64,000 bases of DNA from Neoroseomonas alkaliterrae (lineage in GTDB: Bacteria; Pseudomonadota; Alphaproteobacteria; Acetobacterales; Acetobacteraceae). The notes beneath the pieces are model-generated. The model saw only the letters and a program-made list of their open reading frames with translations. It ran no database searches and had not been told where the DNA came from. Shown piece by piece: positions 25,439 to 34,348 of this stretch (positions are counted from its first letter, which is position 1; each line of letters starts with the position of its first letter). The position numbers and the translations under genes were made by a program. Location: NCBI RefSeq assembly GCF_014199195.1, contig NZ_JACIJE010000013.1, positions 1 to 64,000 on the forward strand, written 5' to 3'.

Positions 25439-26149
25439 ATGATCGAACGCCGCCCCTTCTCGAGCCTCGGCAAGGCGAATTTCGGCTGGCTCAACGCCAA
25501 CCACCATTTCTCCTTCGGGCGCTACATGAACCCCGAGCGCATGGCCTGGGGCCGGCTGCGCGTCTGGAACGACGACGAGATCGCCCCCGGCACGGGCTTC
25601 GACCCGCATCCGCACCGCGACATGGAGATCATCACCTATGTCCGCGAAGGGGCGATCACGCACAAGGACAGCATGGGCAACGAGGGCCGCACCGAGGCCG
25701 GCGACGTGCAGGTGATGAGCGCCGGCACCGGCGTGGTCCATGCCGAGTACAACCTCGAGCCCGGGCGGACCACGCTGTTCCAGATCTGGATCCTGCCCGA
25801 CCGCCAGGGCGTGAAGCCCTCCTGGGGCGCGAAGAAGTTCCCGAAGGAGAAGCGCGAGGCGGGGTTCGAGGTGCTGGCCTCCGGCCGGCCGCAGGATGCC
25901 GGGGCGGGCGCGCTGCCGATCAACGTGGACGGCGCGGTGCTCGCCACCACGATGCGCAAGGGCCAGACGCTGGTACAGCCGCTCGGGGCCGGACGCGCGG
26001 CCTATCTGGTGCCCGCGCGCGGCGCGATCACGGTGAACGGCACGGCCGCGCAGGCGCGCGACGGCATCGCCATCCGCGACGAGCGGGAGTTCACCATCAC
26101 GGCCGATGACGACGCCGAGATCGTGATGGTCGAGGTCGCGGCCGAGTAG
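25439..26149 (+). CDS. Pirin-family bicupin protein
   Basis: A 236-residue cupin protein. The N-terminal cupin keeps all four pirin metal ligands: two His in FDPHPHRDMEI near 58-62, and the His and Glu in VVHAEYN near 100-104. Bacterial pirins such as YhhW can act as iron quercetinases or redox-sensitive regulators; the substrate here is unknown. The start has GGAG six bases upstream; an earlier in-frame start at 25358 would add non-conserved residues. It sits between the stress protein and an aldo/keto reductase on the same strand. Confidence 0.85.
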   Translation: MIERRPFSSLGKANFGWLNANHHFSFGRYMNPERMAWGRLRVWNDDEIAPGTGFDPHPHRDMEIITYVREGAITHKDSMGNEGRTEAGDVQVMSAGTGVVHAEYNLEPGRTTLFQIWILPDRQGVKPSWGAKKFPKEKREAGFEVLASGRPQDAGAGALPINVDGAVLATTMRKGQTLVQPLGAGRAAYLVPARGAITVNGTAAQARDGIAIRDEREFTITADDDAEIVMVEVAAE

Positions 26150-26269
26150 CGCCCCGCCCGTGCCGGCGGCCCGTGCGGGCCCTTCGCGCCGCACGGCCCG
26201 CCCGGGGCGGATCCCGGACCGGCGCGAACTGGTCTAGCCTTGGCGCCTGATGTGCCCGGAGGCCCCGCC

Positions 26270-27094
26270 ATGCCGACCCTGCCCGACGGAACCGCCATCC
26301 CCGCCCTCGGCCAGGGCACCTGGCACATGGGAGAGAGCCGCGCGGCGCGCGAGCGGGAGGTCGCGGCGCTGCGCCTCGGCCTCGACCTCGGCATGACGCT
26401 GATCGACACCGCCGAGATGTACGCCGATGGCGGCGCGGAGGAGGTGGTGGGCGAGGCCATCGCCGGCCGGCGGGATGAGGTCTTCCTCGTCTCCAAGGTC
26501 TATCCGCACAACGCCTCCCGCCGCGGCGCGGTCGCGGCCTGCGAGCGCAGCCTGAAGCGGATGCGCGTCGGCACGATCGACCTCTATCTGCTGCACTGGC
26601 GCGGCTCGGTGCCGCTGGAGGAGACGGTGGAGGCCTTCGAGGCGCTGCAACGCGCGGGCAAGATCCGCCACTGGGGCGTGTCGAACTGCGACGTGGACGA
26701 CCTCGAGGAACTCGGCCCCGCGCTGGCCCGTTGCGCGACGGACCAGGTGCTCTACAGCCTCGAGCACCGTGGCGCGGAGTTCGACCTGCTGCCCTTCTGC
26801 GCGAGGCACCGCATGCCGGTGATGGCCTATTCGCCGATCGGGCAGGGCGGCAAGCTGCTGCGGCACCGCGCGCTGCACGAGGTCGCCGCGCGCCATGGCG
26901 CGACGCCGGCGCAGGTGGCGCTGGCCTGGACGCTGCGGGATCCGAACATCGTCAGCATCCCCAAGGCGGCCGACCCGGCGCATGTGCGCGAGAATGCCGC
27001 GGCGCGGGAGATCACGCTGACGGGCGAGGACCTCGCGACTCTGGACGCCGCCTTCGCCCCGCCCAGGCGCAAGCGCGGGCTGGCGATGTTGTAG
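26270..27094 (+). CDS. Aldo/keto reductase
   Basis: A 274-residue NADPH-dependent (beta/alpha)8 reductase. The catalytic tetrad is visible: Asp and Tyr in [12 protein letters not shown] near 46-55, Lys in LVSKVYPHN near 78, and His in LYLLHWRG near 109. The cofactor segment [14 protein letters not shown] lies near 235-248. The family reduces aldehydes and ketones to alcohols; the physiological substrate is unclear. GGAGG lies seven bases before the ATG, and TCTAGCCT lies 30 bases upstream as a promoter-like element, so it is probably transcribed on its own. Confidence 0.88.
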   Translation: MPTLPDGTAIPALGQGTWHMGESRAAREREVAALRLGLDLGMTLIDTAEMYADGGAEEVVGEAIAGRRDEVFLVSKVYPHNASRRGAVAACERSLKRMRVGTIDLYLLHWRGSVPLEETVEAFEALQRAGKIRHWGVSNCDVDDLEELGPALARCATDQVLYSLEHRGAEFDLLPFCARHRMPVMAYSPIGQGGKLLRHRALHEVAARHGATPAQVALAWTLRDPNIVSIPKAADPAHVRENAAAREITLTGEDLATLDAAFAPPRRKRGLAML

Positions 27095-27108
27095 CGGCGT
27101 GTCGCCGC
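27094..27108. terminator. Hairpin between convergent genes
   Basis: GCGGCG-TGT-CGCCGC (6-bp stem) fills almost the whole 16-base gap between the aldo/keto reductase stop and the dctM stop. It probably terminates from both sides; no T-run. Confidence 0.4.
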
Positions 27109-27110
27109 CG

Positions 27111-28520
27111 TCAGCGGAACACCGGCACCTCGTCCTGCTGCGGCTCCGGCGCCGGCACCTCGATGCGCACGCTCGCCGGGTCCACCCCCGTGCCGCGGTC
27201 GAGCCAGTAGGTCACGCTCTCGGGCCACATGATGACGATGGCCACGAGCGTGAGCTGCAGGCACAGGAACGGGATGGCGCCCCAGTAGATGTCCTTGGTC
27301 AGCACCTCCTTCGGCGCGACGCCGCGCAGGTAGAACAGCGCGAAGCCGAAAGGCGGGTGCATGAAGGAGGTCTGCAGGTTCACGCAGAGCAGCACGCCGA
27401 ACCAGACGAGGTTGATGTCGAGCTTCTGCGCCACCGGCACCAGCAGCGGCACGACGATGAAGGCGATCTCGAAGAAGTCGAGGAAGAAGGCCAGCAGGAA
27501 GACCGCGATGTTGACCGCCACCAGGAAGCCCGTCTGCCCGCCGGGAAGGTGGCTGAGCAGGTGCTCGATCCAGATCGAGCCGTCCACGCCCTGGAAGACC
27601 AGGGTGAAGACCGTCGCGCCGATCAGGATGAAGATCACCATGGCGGTGATGCGCATGGTGTTGCCCATCGCCTCGAACAGCAGGGCCCAGGTGAAGCGGC
27701 GGTTGATCACGGCGACCACGATCGCGCCCATCGCACCCATCGCGCCCGCCTCCGTCGGCGTCGCGAGGCCGAGGAAGATGGTCCCGAGCACCAGGAACAT
27801 CAGCACCAGGGAAGGCACCATGCCCTTGATGACGCGCCAGTAGAGCGGCCAGCCGCGGATGGTGCGCGCCTCCTCGGGCAGCGGCGGCACCTTCTGCGGC
27901 CAGATCAGGCTGACCACCGCGATGAATGCGAGGAACAGCAGCACCTGCATCATCGCCGGGCCGACCGCGCCGGCATACATGTCGCCCACGCTCTTGCCGA
28001 GCTGGTCGCCAAGCACGATCAGCACGAGGGATGGCGGGATGAGCTGCGCGATGGTGCCCGAGGCCGCGATGACGCCGGTCGCGATGCGCATGTCGTAGCC
28101 GTAGCGCAGCATGATCGGCAGGCTGATCATGCCCATTGCGATCACGCTCGCGGCCACCGTGCCGGTGATCGCGCCCAGGATCGCGCCCACCACGATGACC
28201 GCATAGGCAAGCCCGCCCGGCACCTTGCCGAACAGCTGCCCGGTCCCTTCGAGCAGATCCTCCGCGAGCCCGCAGCGTTCGAGGATCGCGCCCATCAGCG
28301 TGAAGAACGGGATCGCGAGCAGCACCTCGTTCGAGAGGATGCCGAAGACGCGCAGCGGCAGGTTGCCGAGATAGGCCGGGGTGAAGAAGCCGAGCTCGAT
28401 CGAGAGGAAGCCGAAGAACAGCCCGACGGCCGAGAGGCTGAAGGCCACCGGGAAGCCGAGCAGGAGGAAAACCACGAGGCCGCCGAACATCAGCGGCGGC
28501 ATCCATTCGAGGCTGATCAT
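27111..28520 (-). CDS. TRAP transporter large permease (DctM)
   Basis: A 469-residue inner-membrane protein with about 12 helices. Family segments include FPVAFSLSAVGLFFG near 22-36, the SNEVLLAIPFFTLMGAILE loop near 62-80, GTVAASVIAMG and PPSLVLIVLG in the first half, and EAGAMGAMGAIVVA plus LQTSFMHPPFGFALFYLRG in the second. It is the ion-coupled channel of a tripartite (TRAP) importer for organic acids, taurine or similar anions. It follows dctQ by four bases. No DctP binding protein lies in the window. Confidence 0.92.
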   Translation of the reverse strand: MISLEWMPPLMFGGLVVFLLLGFPVAFSLSAVGLFFGFLSIELGFFTPAYLGNLPLRVFGILSNEVLLAIPFFTLMGAILERCGLAEDLLEGTGQLFGKVPGGLAYAVIVVGAILGAITGTVAASVIAMGMISLPIMLRYGYDMRIATGVIAASGTIAQLIPPSLVLIVLGDQLGKSVGDMYAGAVGPAMMQVLLFLAFIAVVSLIWPQKVPPLPEEARTIRGWPLYWRVIKGMVPSLVLMFLVLGTIFLGLATPTEAGAMGAMGAIVVAVINRRFTWALLFEAMGNTMRITAMVIFILIGATVFTLVFQGVDGSIWIEHLLSHLPGGQTGFLVAVNIAVFLLAFFLDFFEIAFIVVPLLVPVAQKLDINLVWFGVLLCVNLQTSFMHPPFGFALFYLRGVAPKEVLTKDIYWGAIPFLCLQLTLVAIVIMWPESVTYWLDRGTGVDPASVRIEVPAPEPQQDEVPVFR

Positions 28521-28524
28521 CGCC

Positions 28525-29073
28525 TCACTGCTCCAGCTTCTCGTAGGCGGCGACGCGCGCCGCATCGTCCTCGATGCCGCGCAGCGCGGCGATGCGCTTG
28601 ACCAGCTCCGCAAGCCCCTGCAGCACCACCAGCGCGAAGCCGAGCGGCAGCAGCAGCTTCACCGGCCAGCGGATCAGCCCCCCGGCATTGGGCGAGACCT
28701 CGGCCCGCAGCCAGGAATCGAGGAAGAAGGGCCAGGTCATCCAGGTGAGCAGCGCCATGCCCGGCAGCAGGAAGAAGACGATGCCGAAGACGTCGATCCA
28801 GAGCCGCGTGCGCTCCGAGGCCATGCCATAGACGAGGTCCACCCGCACATGCCCGTTGCGCCGAAGCGTATGCGCCGCGCCGAGCATGACGATGCCGGCG
28901 AAGAGATACCACTGCACCTCGAGCCAGGCGTTGGAACTGAGCGAGAAGCCGTAGCGCATCACCGCATTGCCCGCGCTGATCGCGCAGGCGGCGAGCACGC
29001 ACCATTCGGCGGCCTTGCCGAAGGCGGCACTCAGCGCGTCCACGCCGCGGCTCAGGCCGAGCAGCGCGCGCAT
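28525..29073 (-). CDS. TRAP transporter small permease (DctQ)
   Basis: A 182-residue membrane protein with four predicted helices (about 20-40, 55-75, 95-118, 140-160). It carries the DctQ-like stretches WLEVQWYLFAGIVMLGAAHTL and NGHVRVDLVYG near 50-80. It scaffolds the DctM channel for docking of the periplasmic binding protein. It is the first gene of the pair and divergent from the Hyf-like operon across about 197 bases, where a minus-strand TTGCAT-N17-TAGGAC stretch near 29169-29197 could be its promoter. Confidence 0.9.
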   Translation of the reverse strand: MRALLGLSRGVDALSAAFGKAAEWCVLAACAISAGNAVMRYGFSLSSNAWLEVQWYLFAGIVMLGAAHTLRRNGHVRVDLVYGMASERTRLWIDVFGIVFFLLPGMALLTWMTWPFFLDSWLRAEVSPNAGGLIRWPVKLLLPLGFALVVLQGLAELVKRIAALRGIEDDAARVAAYEKLEQ

Positions 29074-29270
29074 CTACTCCGTGGCCGGGCCCTTCGAGGC
29101 CCTCTCCCGCTGGCGGCGCATGGCGCCCTGCCCCCCATCTTCTCCCGGCCGCGGACCGGGGCGGCGCCGTCCTAGACCCGGCGCGGGGCCAATGCAAACC
29201 TCCCCCCGGGGCTGGCCTGCCGGTCGGGCGGGGCTTATCCTGTGCGCGTGACTCGGTGCCGACGCCGTCC

Positions 29271-31286
29271 ATGCTGACGGCCCTCGCCCTGCTGGTCGGT
29301 GCGCTGCTGGCGCTCGGCGTCGCCGCGCTGGCGCTCGCCCGCAGCGCCGCAGGGGCGAAGACGGTGCATGGCGCCTGCGTCGGCGCTGGCGCGGTGCTCG
29401 TGCTGGGCGGGCTCGCCGGGCTTTCCGGCGGCGCCACGGCGCTGGACCTGCCCTTCGGCCCGCCTTGGGGGGCGATGCGCCTCGCGCTCGATCCGCTCGC
29501 CGCATGGTTCCTGCTGCCGCTCGGCATCGTGGCCGGCTGCGCCTCCCTCTTCGCGCTGGGCGGGATCCACGGCCCCGTGCCGGCACGGCTGCTTCTGCCC
29601 TGGCCGATCTTCCTCGCGGGCATGCTGCTCACGGTCCTCGCGGCGGACGGCTTCACCCTGCTGCTGGGCTTCGAGGCGATGTCGCTCGCCTCCTGGGCGC
29701 TGGTCGCGCACGATACGGCCGAGGCGGAAAACCGGCGCGCCGCACGCATCTATCTTGGTTTCGCGGGCTTCGGCGGGCTGACCCTGGTGCTCGCGCTGGG
29801 CCTTTCGGCGGGCGGGGCGGGGGATGTCGCCTTCGCGGCCCTGCGGGAGGCGCCGCCGGATGGCTGGCGCGCCGCGGCGGTGTTCGCCCTCGTGCTCGCG
29901 GGTGCGGGGTCGAAAGCCGGGCTGTTCCCGCTGCATGTCTGGCTGCCGCTCGCCCACCCCGCGGCGCCGAGCCACGTCTCGGCGGCGATGTCCGGCGCGA
30001 TGACCAAGGTCGCGCTCTATGTCCTCGTGCGTTTCGCCTTCGACCTGATGGGCGCCGCGCAGCCGCTCTGGCTCGGCATGCCGCTGATCGCCCTTGGCGC
30101 CGCCTCGGCGGTCATCGGTGCGCTGCGCGCGGCGCTGGAGGAGGATGCCAAGACGCTGCTCGCCTGCTCGACCGTCGAGAATGTCGGGCTGATCGCGATC
30201 GGGCTCGGGCTCGCGCTGGCTTTCCGCGGGGCGGACCTTCCCGCGCTGGCCGCGCTCGCCACCGCCGCGGCGCTGCTGCACGCGCTGAACCACGCGGTGT
30301 TCAAGACGCTGCTGTTCCTCGCGGCCGGCGAGGTGCTGCACGGCGCGCTCTCCCGGCGCCTGGACCGCCTCGGCGGACTCATTCACCGCATGCCCTGGAC
30401 GGCCTGGGCGGCGCTGGCGGGCGCGGGCGCCGCGGCGGCGCTGCCGCCGCTCTCGGGCTTCGCCTCGGAATGGCTGCTGCTGCAGGCGCTGCTCGCGGCC
30501 TGGCGGGTCGGCGATCTCGCCTTCCAGATCGGGGTTGCGGCGACGGCGGCGCTTGCGGCGCTGGCGGCCGCGCTCGCCGCCGCGGCGATGGTCCGCTTCT
30601 GGGGGCTGGTCTTCCTCGGCCGCCCGCGCTCGCCGCGCGCGGCGGGCGCAGAGGAGAGCGGCGGCGCGGCGCGCATCGCGCTGCTGGTGCCGGCGGGGCT
30701 GACGGTGCTGCTCGGCCTCCTGCCGGGCGTGATGCTCGACCTGGCCGAGCCGGCGCTGCGCCAGCTCTCGGGCGTGGCGGCGCCGCGCGCGGGCTTCCTT
30801 GCGGTCGGCGCCGCCGATGGCGGGGCGCGCTACTGGCCGCTCGCGGCGGCGCTGCTCCTGGCCGCGGCAGTCGGCGCCGCGCTCTGGGCGGTGCGCCGGC
30901 GGGCACCGCCGGGCATCGCGCGCGGCCCGACCTGGGATTGCGGATTCATCGCCGCGCCGGCGCATCTGCCGTTCGGGGACCCGGCGACCCAGCCCAGCGC
31001 CGCCGGCTTCGCCCAGCCCCTGCGGCGGATGCTCGGCGACAGTCTCCTCGCGGCGCGCGAGCACGTGACCATGCCGCCGCCGGGCAGCACGGCGCCGGCG
31101 CGGCTCGATGCCGGCTTCCGCGATCCCGCGCTCGCCGCCCTCGAAGGCCCGCTGCCGCGCTGGCGGGATGCGGTCGCCGCGCAGGCCGAACGCCTGCGCG
31201 ACCTCTCGATCCGCCAGTGCCTGGGGCTGAGCTTTGGGGCCGTGGTGCTGATGCTCGCGCTGCTCGCCTGGCTGGAGGCGCGCTGA
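29271..31286 (+). CDS. hyfB: Hydrogenase-4 subunit B-like antiporter subunit
   Basis: A 671-residue NuoL/MrpA-like ion-translocating membrane protein with about 16 helices. Conserved charged residues of the channel are present: Glu in LLLGFEAMSLASW near 130, Lys in SGAMTKVALYVLVRF near 245, and a His-rich LLHALNHAVFKTLLFLAAGEV near 335. The last 150 residues follow HyfB (PTWDCGFIA, SIRQCLGLSFG). It is the first gene of a tight operon hyfB-C-E-F-G-I. The start may be the ATG at 29271 or the GTG at 29256; neither has a clear ribosome site. Confidence 0.85.
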   Translation: MLTALALLVGALLALGVAALALARSAAGAKTVHGACVGAGAVLVLGGLAGLSGGATALDLPFGPPWGAMRLALDPLAAWFLLPLGIVAGCASLFALGGIHGPVPARLLLPWPIFLAGMLLTVLAADGFTLLLGFEAMSLASWALVAHDTAEAENRRAARIYLGFAGFGGLTLVLALGLSAGGAGDVAFAALREAPPDGWRAAAVFALVLAGAGSKAGLFPLHVWLPLAHPAAPSHVSAAMSGAMTKVALYVLVRFAFDLMGAAQPLWLGMPLIALGAASAVIGALRAALEEDAKTLLACSTVENVGLIAIGLGLALAFRGADLPALAALATAAALLHALNHAVFKTLLFLAAGEVLHGALSRRLDRLGGLIHRMPWTAWAALAGAGAAAALPPLSGFASEWLLLQALLAAWRVGDLAFQIGVAATAALAALAAALAAAAMVRFWGLVFLGRPRSPRAAGAEESGGAARIALLVPAGLTVLLGLLPGVMLDLAEPALRQLSGVAAPRAGFLAVGAADGGARYWPLAAALLLAAAVGAALWAVRRRAPPGIARGPTWDCGFIAAPAHLPFGDPATQPSAAGFAQPLRRMLGDSLLAAREHVTMPPPGSTAPARLDAGFRDPALAALEGPLPRWRDAVAAQAERLRDLSIRQCLGLSFGAVVLMLALLAWLEAR

Positions 31287-31287
31287 G

Positions 31288-32247
31288 ATGGCCCTCGTCT
31301 GGTCCCTGCTCGCCCAGGCGCTGCATGTCGCGCTGATCCTCGCCGCCGCGCCGGTGCTGGCGGGCGTGGTGCGCTGGCTCAAGGCGCGGATGATGGGAAG
31401 GCGCGGGGCGCATCCGCTGCAGCCGCTGCGCGACCTGCTGAAGCTGCTGCGCAAGACGCCGGTGCTCGCGGAGAACGCCTCCGCCGTCTCGCGCGCCGCG
31501 CCCTATGTGGCGGCGGGTGCGGCGATCGCCGCGGCGGCGCTGGTGCCCTCCTTCGCGCGCGGCATGGCCTTCGCCCCGCTCGCCGACCTGATCCTCGTGG
31601 CCGGGCTGCTGGCGCTCGGGCGCGTGGCCATGGCGCTGGCGGGGATGGATGTCGGCACGCCCTTCGGCGGGCTCGGCGCCGCGCGCGAGATGAGCTTCGC
31701 CGCGCTGGCCGAGCCGGCACTGGTGGTCGTGGCGCTGACGCTCGCCATCCTCGCCGGGACGACGAACCTCGATGCCATCGCCGCGACCCTGCGCGAGGGC
31801 GGGCTCGGCCTGCGCGTCTCGCTCGGCTTCGCGCTGGTGGCGCTGCTGGCGGTGGCGGTGGCGGAGAATGCGCGCATCCCGGTGGACAACCCGGCGACGC
31901 ATCTCGAACTCACCATGGTGCACGAGGCGATGATCCTCGAAGCCTCGGGCCGTCACCTCGCGCTGTGGGAATACGCGGCGATGCTGCGGCTGACGCTGTG
32001 GCTCGCCCTGATCGCGGCGGTCTTCCTGCCCTTCGGCCAGGCGCCGGCGGGGGCGGCGCCGCATCTCTGGATGGTCGGGCTGCTTGCCTGGGTGGCGCAG
32101 ATGGGCGCGCTGGCGCTGGCGCTCGCGGCCTTCGAGAGCGCCATCGCCAAGATGCGCGTCTTCCGCGTGCCGGAGTTCCTCGGCGCGGCGATGCTGCTCG
32201 GGCTGCTCGGCGCGGTGCTGCTCTTCGTCTCCACGAGGCTCACATGA
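31288..32247 (+). CDS. hyfC: Hydrogenase-4 subunit C-like (NuoH-type) membrane subunit
   Basis: A 319-residue membrane protein with about eight helices, homologous to NuoH/HycD, which joins the membrane arm to the peripheral redox arm. NuoH-type motifs visible are QPLRDLLKLLRKTPV near 44-58, a GTPFGGLGAAREMSFAALAEP loop near 127-147 and AENARIPVDNPATHLELTMVHEAM near 192-215, matching the acidic quinone-loop region. One base separates it from hyfB, and its stop overlaps the hyfE start (ATGA). Confidence 0.9.
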   Translation: MALVWSLLAQALHVALILAAAPVLAGVVRWLKARMMGRRGAHPLQPLRDLLKLLRKTPVLAENASAVSRAAPYVAAGAAIAAAALVPSFARGMAFAPLADLILVAGLLALGRVAMALAGMDVGTPFGGLGAAREMSFAALAEPALVVVALTLAILAGTTNLDAIAATLREGGLGLRVSLGFALVALLAVAVAENARIPVDNPATHLELTMVHEAMILEASGRHLALWEYAAMLRLTLWLALIAAVFLPFGQAPAGAAPHLWMVGLLAWVAQMGALALALAAFESAIAKMRVFRVPEFLGAAMLLGLLGAVLLFVSTRLT

Positions 32248-32912
32248 GCTTCGGTCAGCTCGGCTACGATGTCGCGCATCTGCTCGGCGGCGGGGTGCTG
32301 CTGCTCTCCTTCGTGCTGCTCTACCAGCGGCGGATCGGGGCGGTGATCAACGCCTTCGCCATGCAGGGCGCGCTGCTGGCGCTGGCCGCGGCCTGGGCGG
32401 CGCACGCGCAGGGCGTGGCGGGGCTCTACCTGACGGCCATGCTCACCATGGCCGCGAAGGGCGTGCTGATTCCGCTCGCGCTGCATGCCACGGTCCGGCG
32501 GCTCGACCTGCACCGCACGGTGGAGACGGCGCTCGGCATCGGGCCCTCCCTGGTGGCTGGCGTGGGGCTGGTGGCGCTCGCCATCCTCGTGGCGCTGCCC
32601 GCGACCGAGGGCGCGCGGGCGCTGGCGCGCGAGGATCTCGCGCTCGCCCTTTCGGTCGTGCTGCTCGGCATGCTGATGATGATCACGCGACGCAACGCCA
32701 TCAGCCAGGTGATCGGCCTGCTGTCTCTGGAGAACGGGCTGATCCTCGCCGCCATCGGCGTCGCGGGCATGCCGCTGGTGGTCGAGCTCTCGACCGCCGC
32801 GCTGGTGCTGATGATCGCCGTCGTCGCCGCCGTCTTCGCCTTCCAGATCCGCGAGCGCTTCGACACGCTGGACACGGCGAGCCTCGAGGAACACCGCGGG
32901 GAGCGGCGCTGA
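32244..32912 (+). CDS. hyfE: Hydrogenase-4 subunit E-like membrane subunit
   Basis: A 222-residue protein with six or seven helices; the C-terminal part resembles NuoK (NAISQVIGLLSLENGLILAAIG near 152-173, with the membrane Glu in SLENG). Corresponds to HyfE, a subunit of the ion-translocating arm not found in HycCD-type formate hydrogenlyase-1. It overlaps hyfC by four bases and hyfF by one (TGATG). Confidence 0.88.
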   Translation: MSFGQLGYDVAHLLGGGVLLLSFVLLYQRRIGAVINAFAMQGALLALAAAWAAHAQGVAGLYLTAMLTMAAKGVLIPLALHATVRRLDLHRTVETALGIGPSLVAGVGLVALAILVALPATEGARALAREDLALALSVVLLGMLMMITRRNAISQVIGLLSLENGLILAAIGVAGMPLVVELSTAALVLMIAVVAAVFAFQIRERFDTLDTASLEEHRGERR

Positions 32913-34348
32913 TGTCCCTGCAATGGGCCATCGTCTTCCTGCCCTGGCTGGGCGCCGCGGCGCTCGCGGCGGTGCCGCGGCTCCGGCCGGCGACGGCGGG
33001 CAATGTCGCGCTCAGCGGCCTGACCTTCGCCATGGCGCTCGCGCTGGCGGCGCAGCCCTTCGGGCAGGAGGGCTGGACGCGGGTGGACGCGCTGAACCTG
33101 CCCTTCCTCGTGCTCTCCGCCTTCGTCGGGCTGACCACCGCGGTCTTCTCGGCCGCGACGCTCGACCAGGAGGGCTTCGACCACTGGCGCATCCGCGCCT
33201 ACCACGCCGCCTACCAGGTGTTCATGGGCGCGCAGTTCCTCGCCCTGCTTGCGGACAATCTCGGCGTGATGTGGGTGGCGATCGAGATCGCGACCCTCGC
33301 CACCGTCTCCATGGTCGCGGTGCACCGCACGCCCGCCGCCTTCGAGGCGGCTTGGAAGTTCTTCATCCTCTGCGGCGTCGGCATCGCGCTCGCGCTGTTC
33401 GGCACCATCGTGCTCTATCTCGCCGCGCAGCCGCTGCTGCACGAGGAGAACGGGCTGTCCTGGGCGGCGCTGATGCAGGTGGCGCCGGACTGCGCGCCGG
33501 GCACGCTCAACCTCGCCTTCGCCTTCCTGCTGCTCGGCTACGGCACCAAGGCGGGGCTGGTGCCCCTGCATTCCTGGCTGCCCGATGCGCATGCGGAGGG
33601 GCCGGTTCCGATCTCGGCGGTGCTGTCGGGCCTGCTGCTCAACGCGGCAATGCTCGCGGTGCTGCGCGCGAAGTCCATCGTGGGCGCGAACCCGGAGGCG
33701 ATCGCCCCGGGACCGTTCCTGCTCGGGCTCGGGCTCGCCACGGTGACGCTGGCGGCGATCGCGCTGTGGCGGCGGCGCGATGCGCGGCGTTTCTTCGGCT
33801 GGAGCAGCATCGAGCACATGGGGATCGCCGCCTTCGCCTTCGGCCTCGGCGGCGCTGCCGCGAACCTTGCCGGACTGCTCCACCTGCTCGGGCACTCGCT
33901 GGTCAAGAGCGCGGTGTTCTTCGGCGTCGGCCGCGCCGCGCAGGCGAAGGGCAGCCAGAAGATCGCGGACATCCAGGGGCTGGTGACGACGCATCCGGCG
34001 CTCGGCTGGGGCCTCGCCATCGCCATCGCCGGCATCGCGGGGCTGCCGCCGATGCTGCTCTTCGCCTCCGAGTTCCGCCTGCTCTCGGCGGCGGCGGCGC
34101 AGATGCCCTGGCTCGCGCTCGCGCTCGCGCTCGCCATGGTGGTGGCGCTGGCCGCGCTGGTCACGGTGCTGCAGGCGATGTGCTTCGGCCCGCCCACGCC
34201 GGATGCCGCGGGCGCCCTGGATGGCTGGCGCGAGGCCGCGGCCGCCGCGCCGCTCTGGCTGCACCTCGCCGTCGCGACGGCGCTCGCCCTCGCCATGCCG
34301 GCCGGGCTTGCGGCGATGCTCGCCGAGGCGGCACGGGTGATCGGATGA
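32912..34348 (+). CDS. hyfF: Hydrogenase-4 subunit F-like antiporter subunit
   Basis: A 478-residue NuoN/MrpD-like subunit with about 14 helices and probably an ion half-channel. Conserved parts: VAIEIATLATVSMVA near 122-136 (membrane Glu), GTKAGLVPLHSWLPDAHAEGP near 211-231, the SIEHMGIAAFAFGLGG stretch near 302-317 and GHSLVKSAVFFGVGR near 328-342 with its Lys. It overlaps hyfE by one base and hyfG by four. HyfD, the third antiporter-like subunit of E. coli hydrogenase-4, has no counterpart here. Confidence 0.9.
   Translation: MSLQWAIVFLPWLGAAALAAVPRLRPATAGNVALSGLTFAMALALAAQPFGQEGWTRVDALNLPFLVLSAFVGLTTAVFSAATLDQEGFDHWRIRAYHAAYQVFMGAQFLALLADNLGVMWVAIEIATLATVSMVAVHRTPAAFEAAWKFFILCGVGIALALFGTIVLYLAAQPLLHEENGLSWAALMQVAPDCAPGTLNLAFAFLLLGYGTKAGLVPLHSWLPDAHAEGPVPISAVLSGLLLNAAMLAVLRAKSIVGANPEAIAPGPFLLGLGLATVTLAAIALWRRRDARRFFGWSSIEHMGIAAFAFGLGGAAANLAGLLHLLGHSLVKSAVFFGVGRAAQAKGSQKIADIQGLVTTHPALGWGLAIAIAGIAGLPPMLLFASEFRLLSAAAAQMPWLALALALAMVVALAALVTVLQAMCFGPPTPDAAGALDGWREAAAAAPLWLHLAVATALALAMPAGLAAMLAEAARVIG

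Noticed and set aside
22558-25500. A 980-codon minus-strand frame opposite pdxH, the kinase fusion and the stress protein
   Set aside because: No domain or sensible start; it is a shadow of the plus-strand genes.
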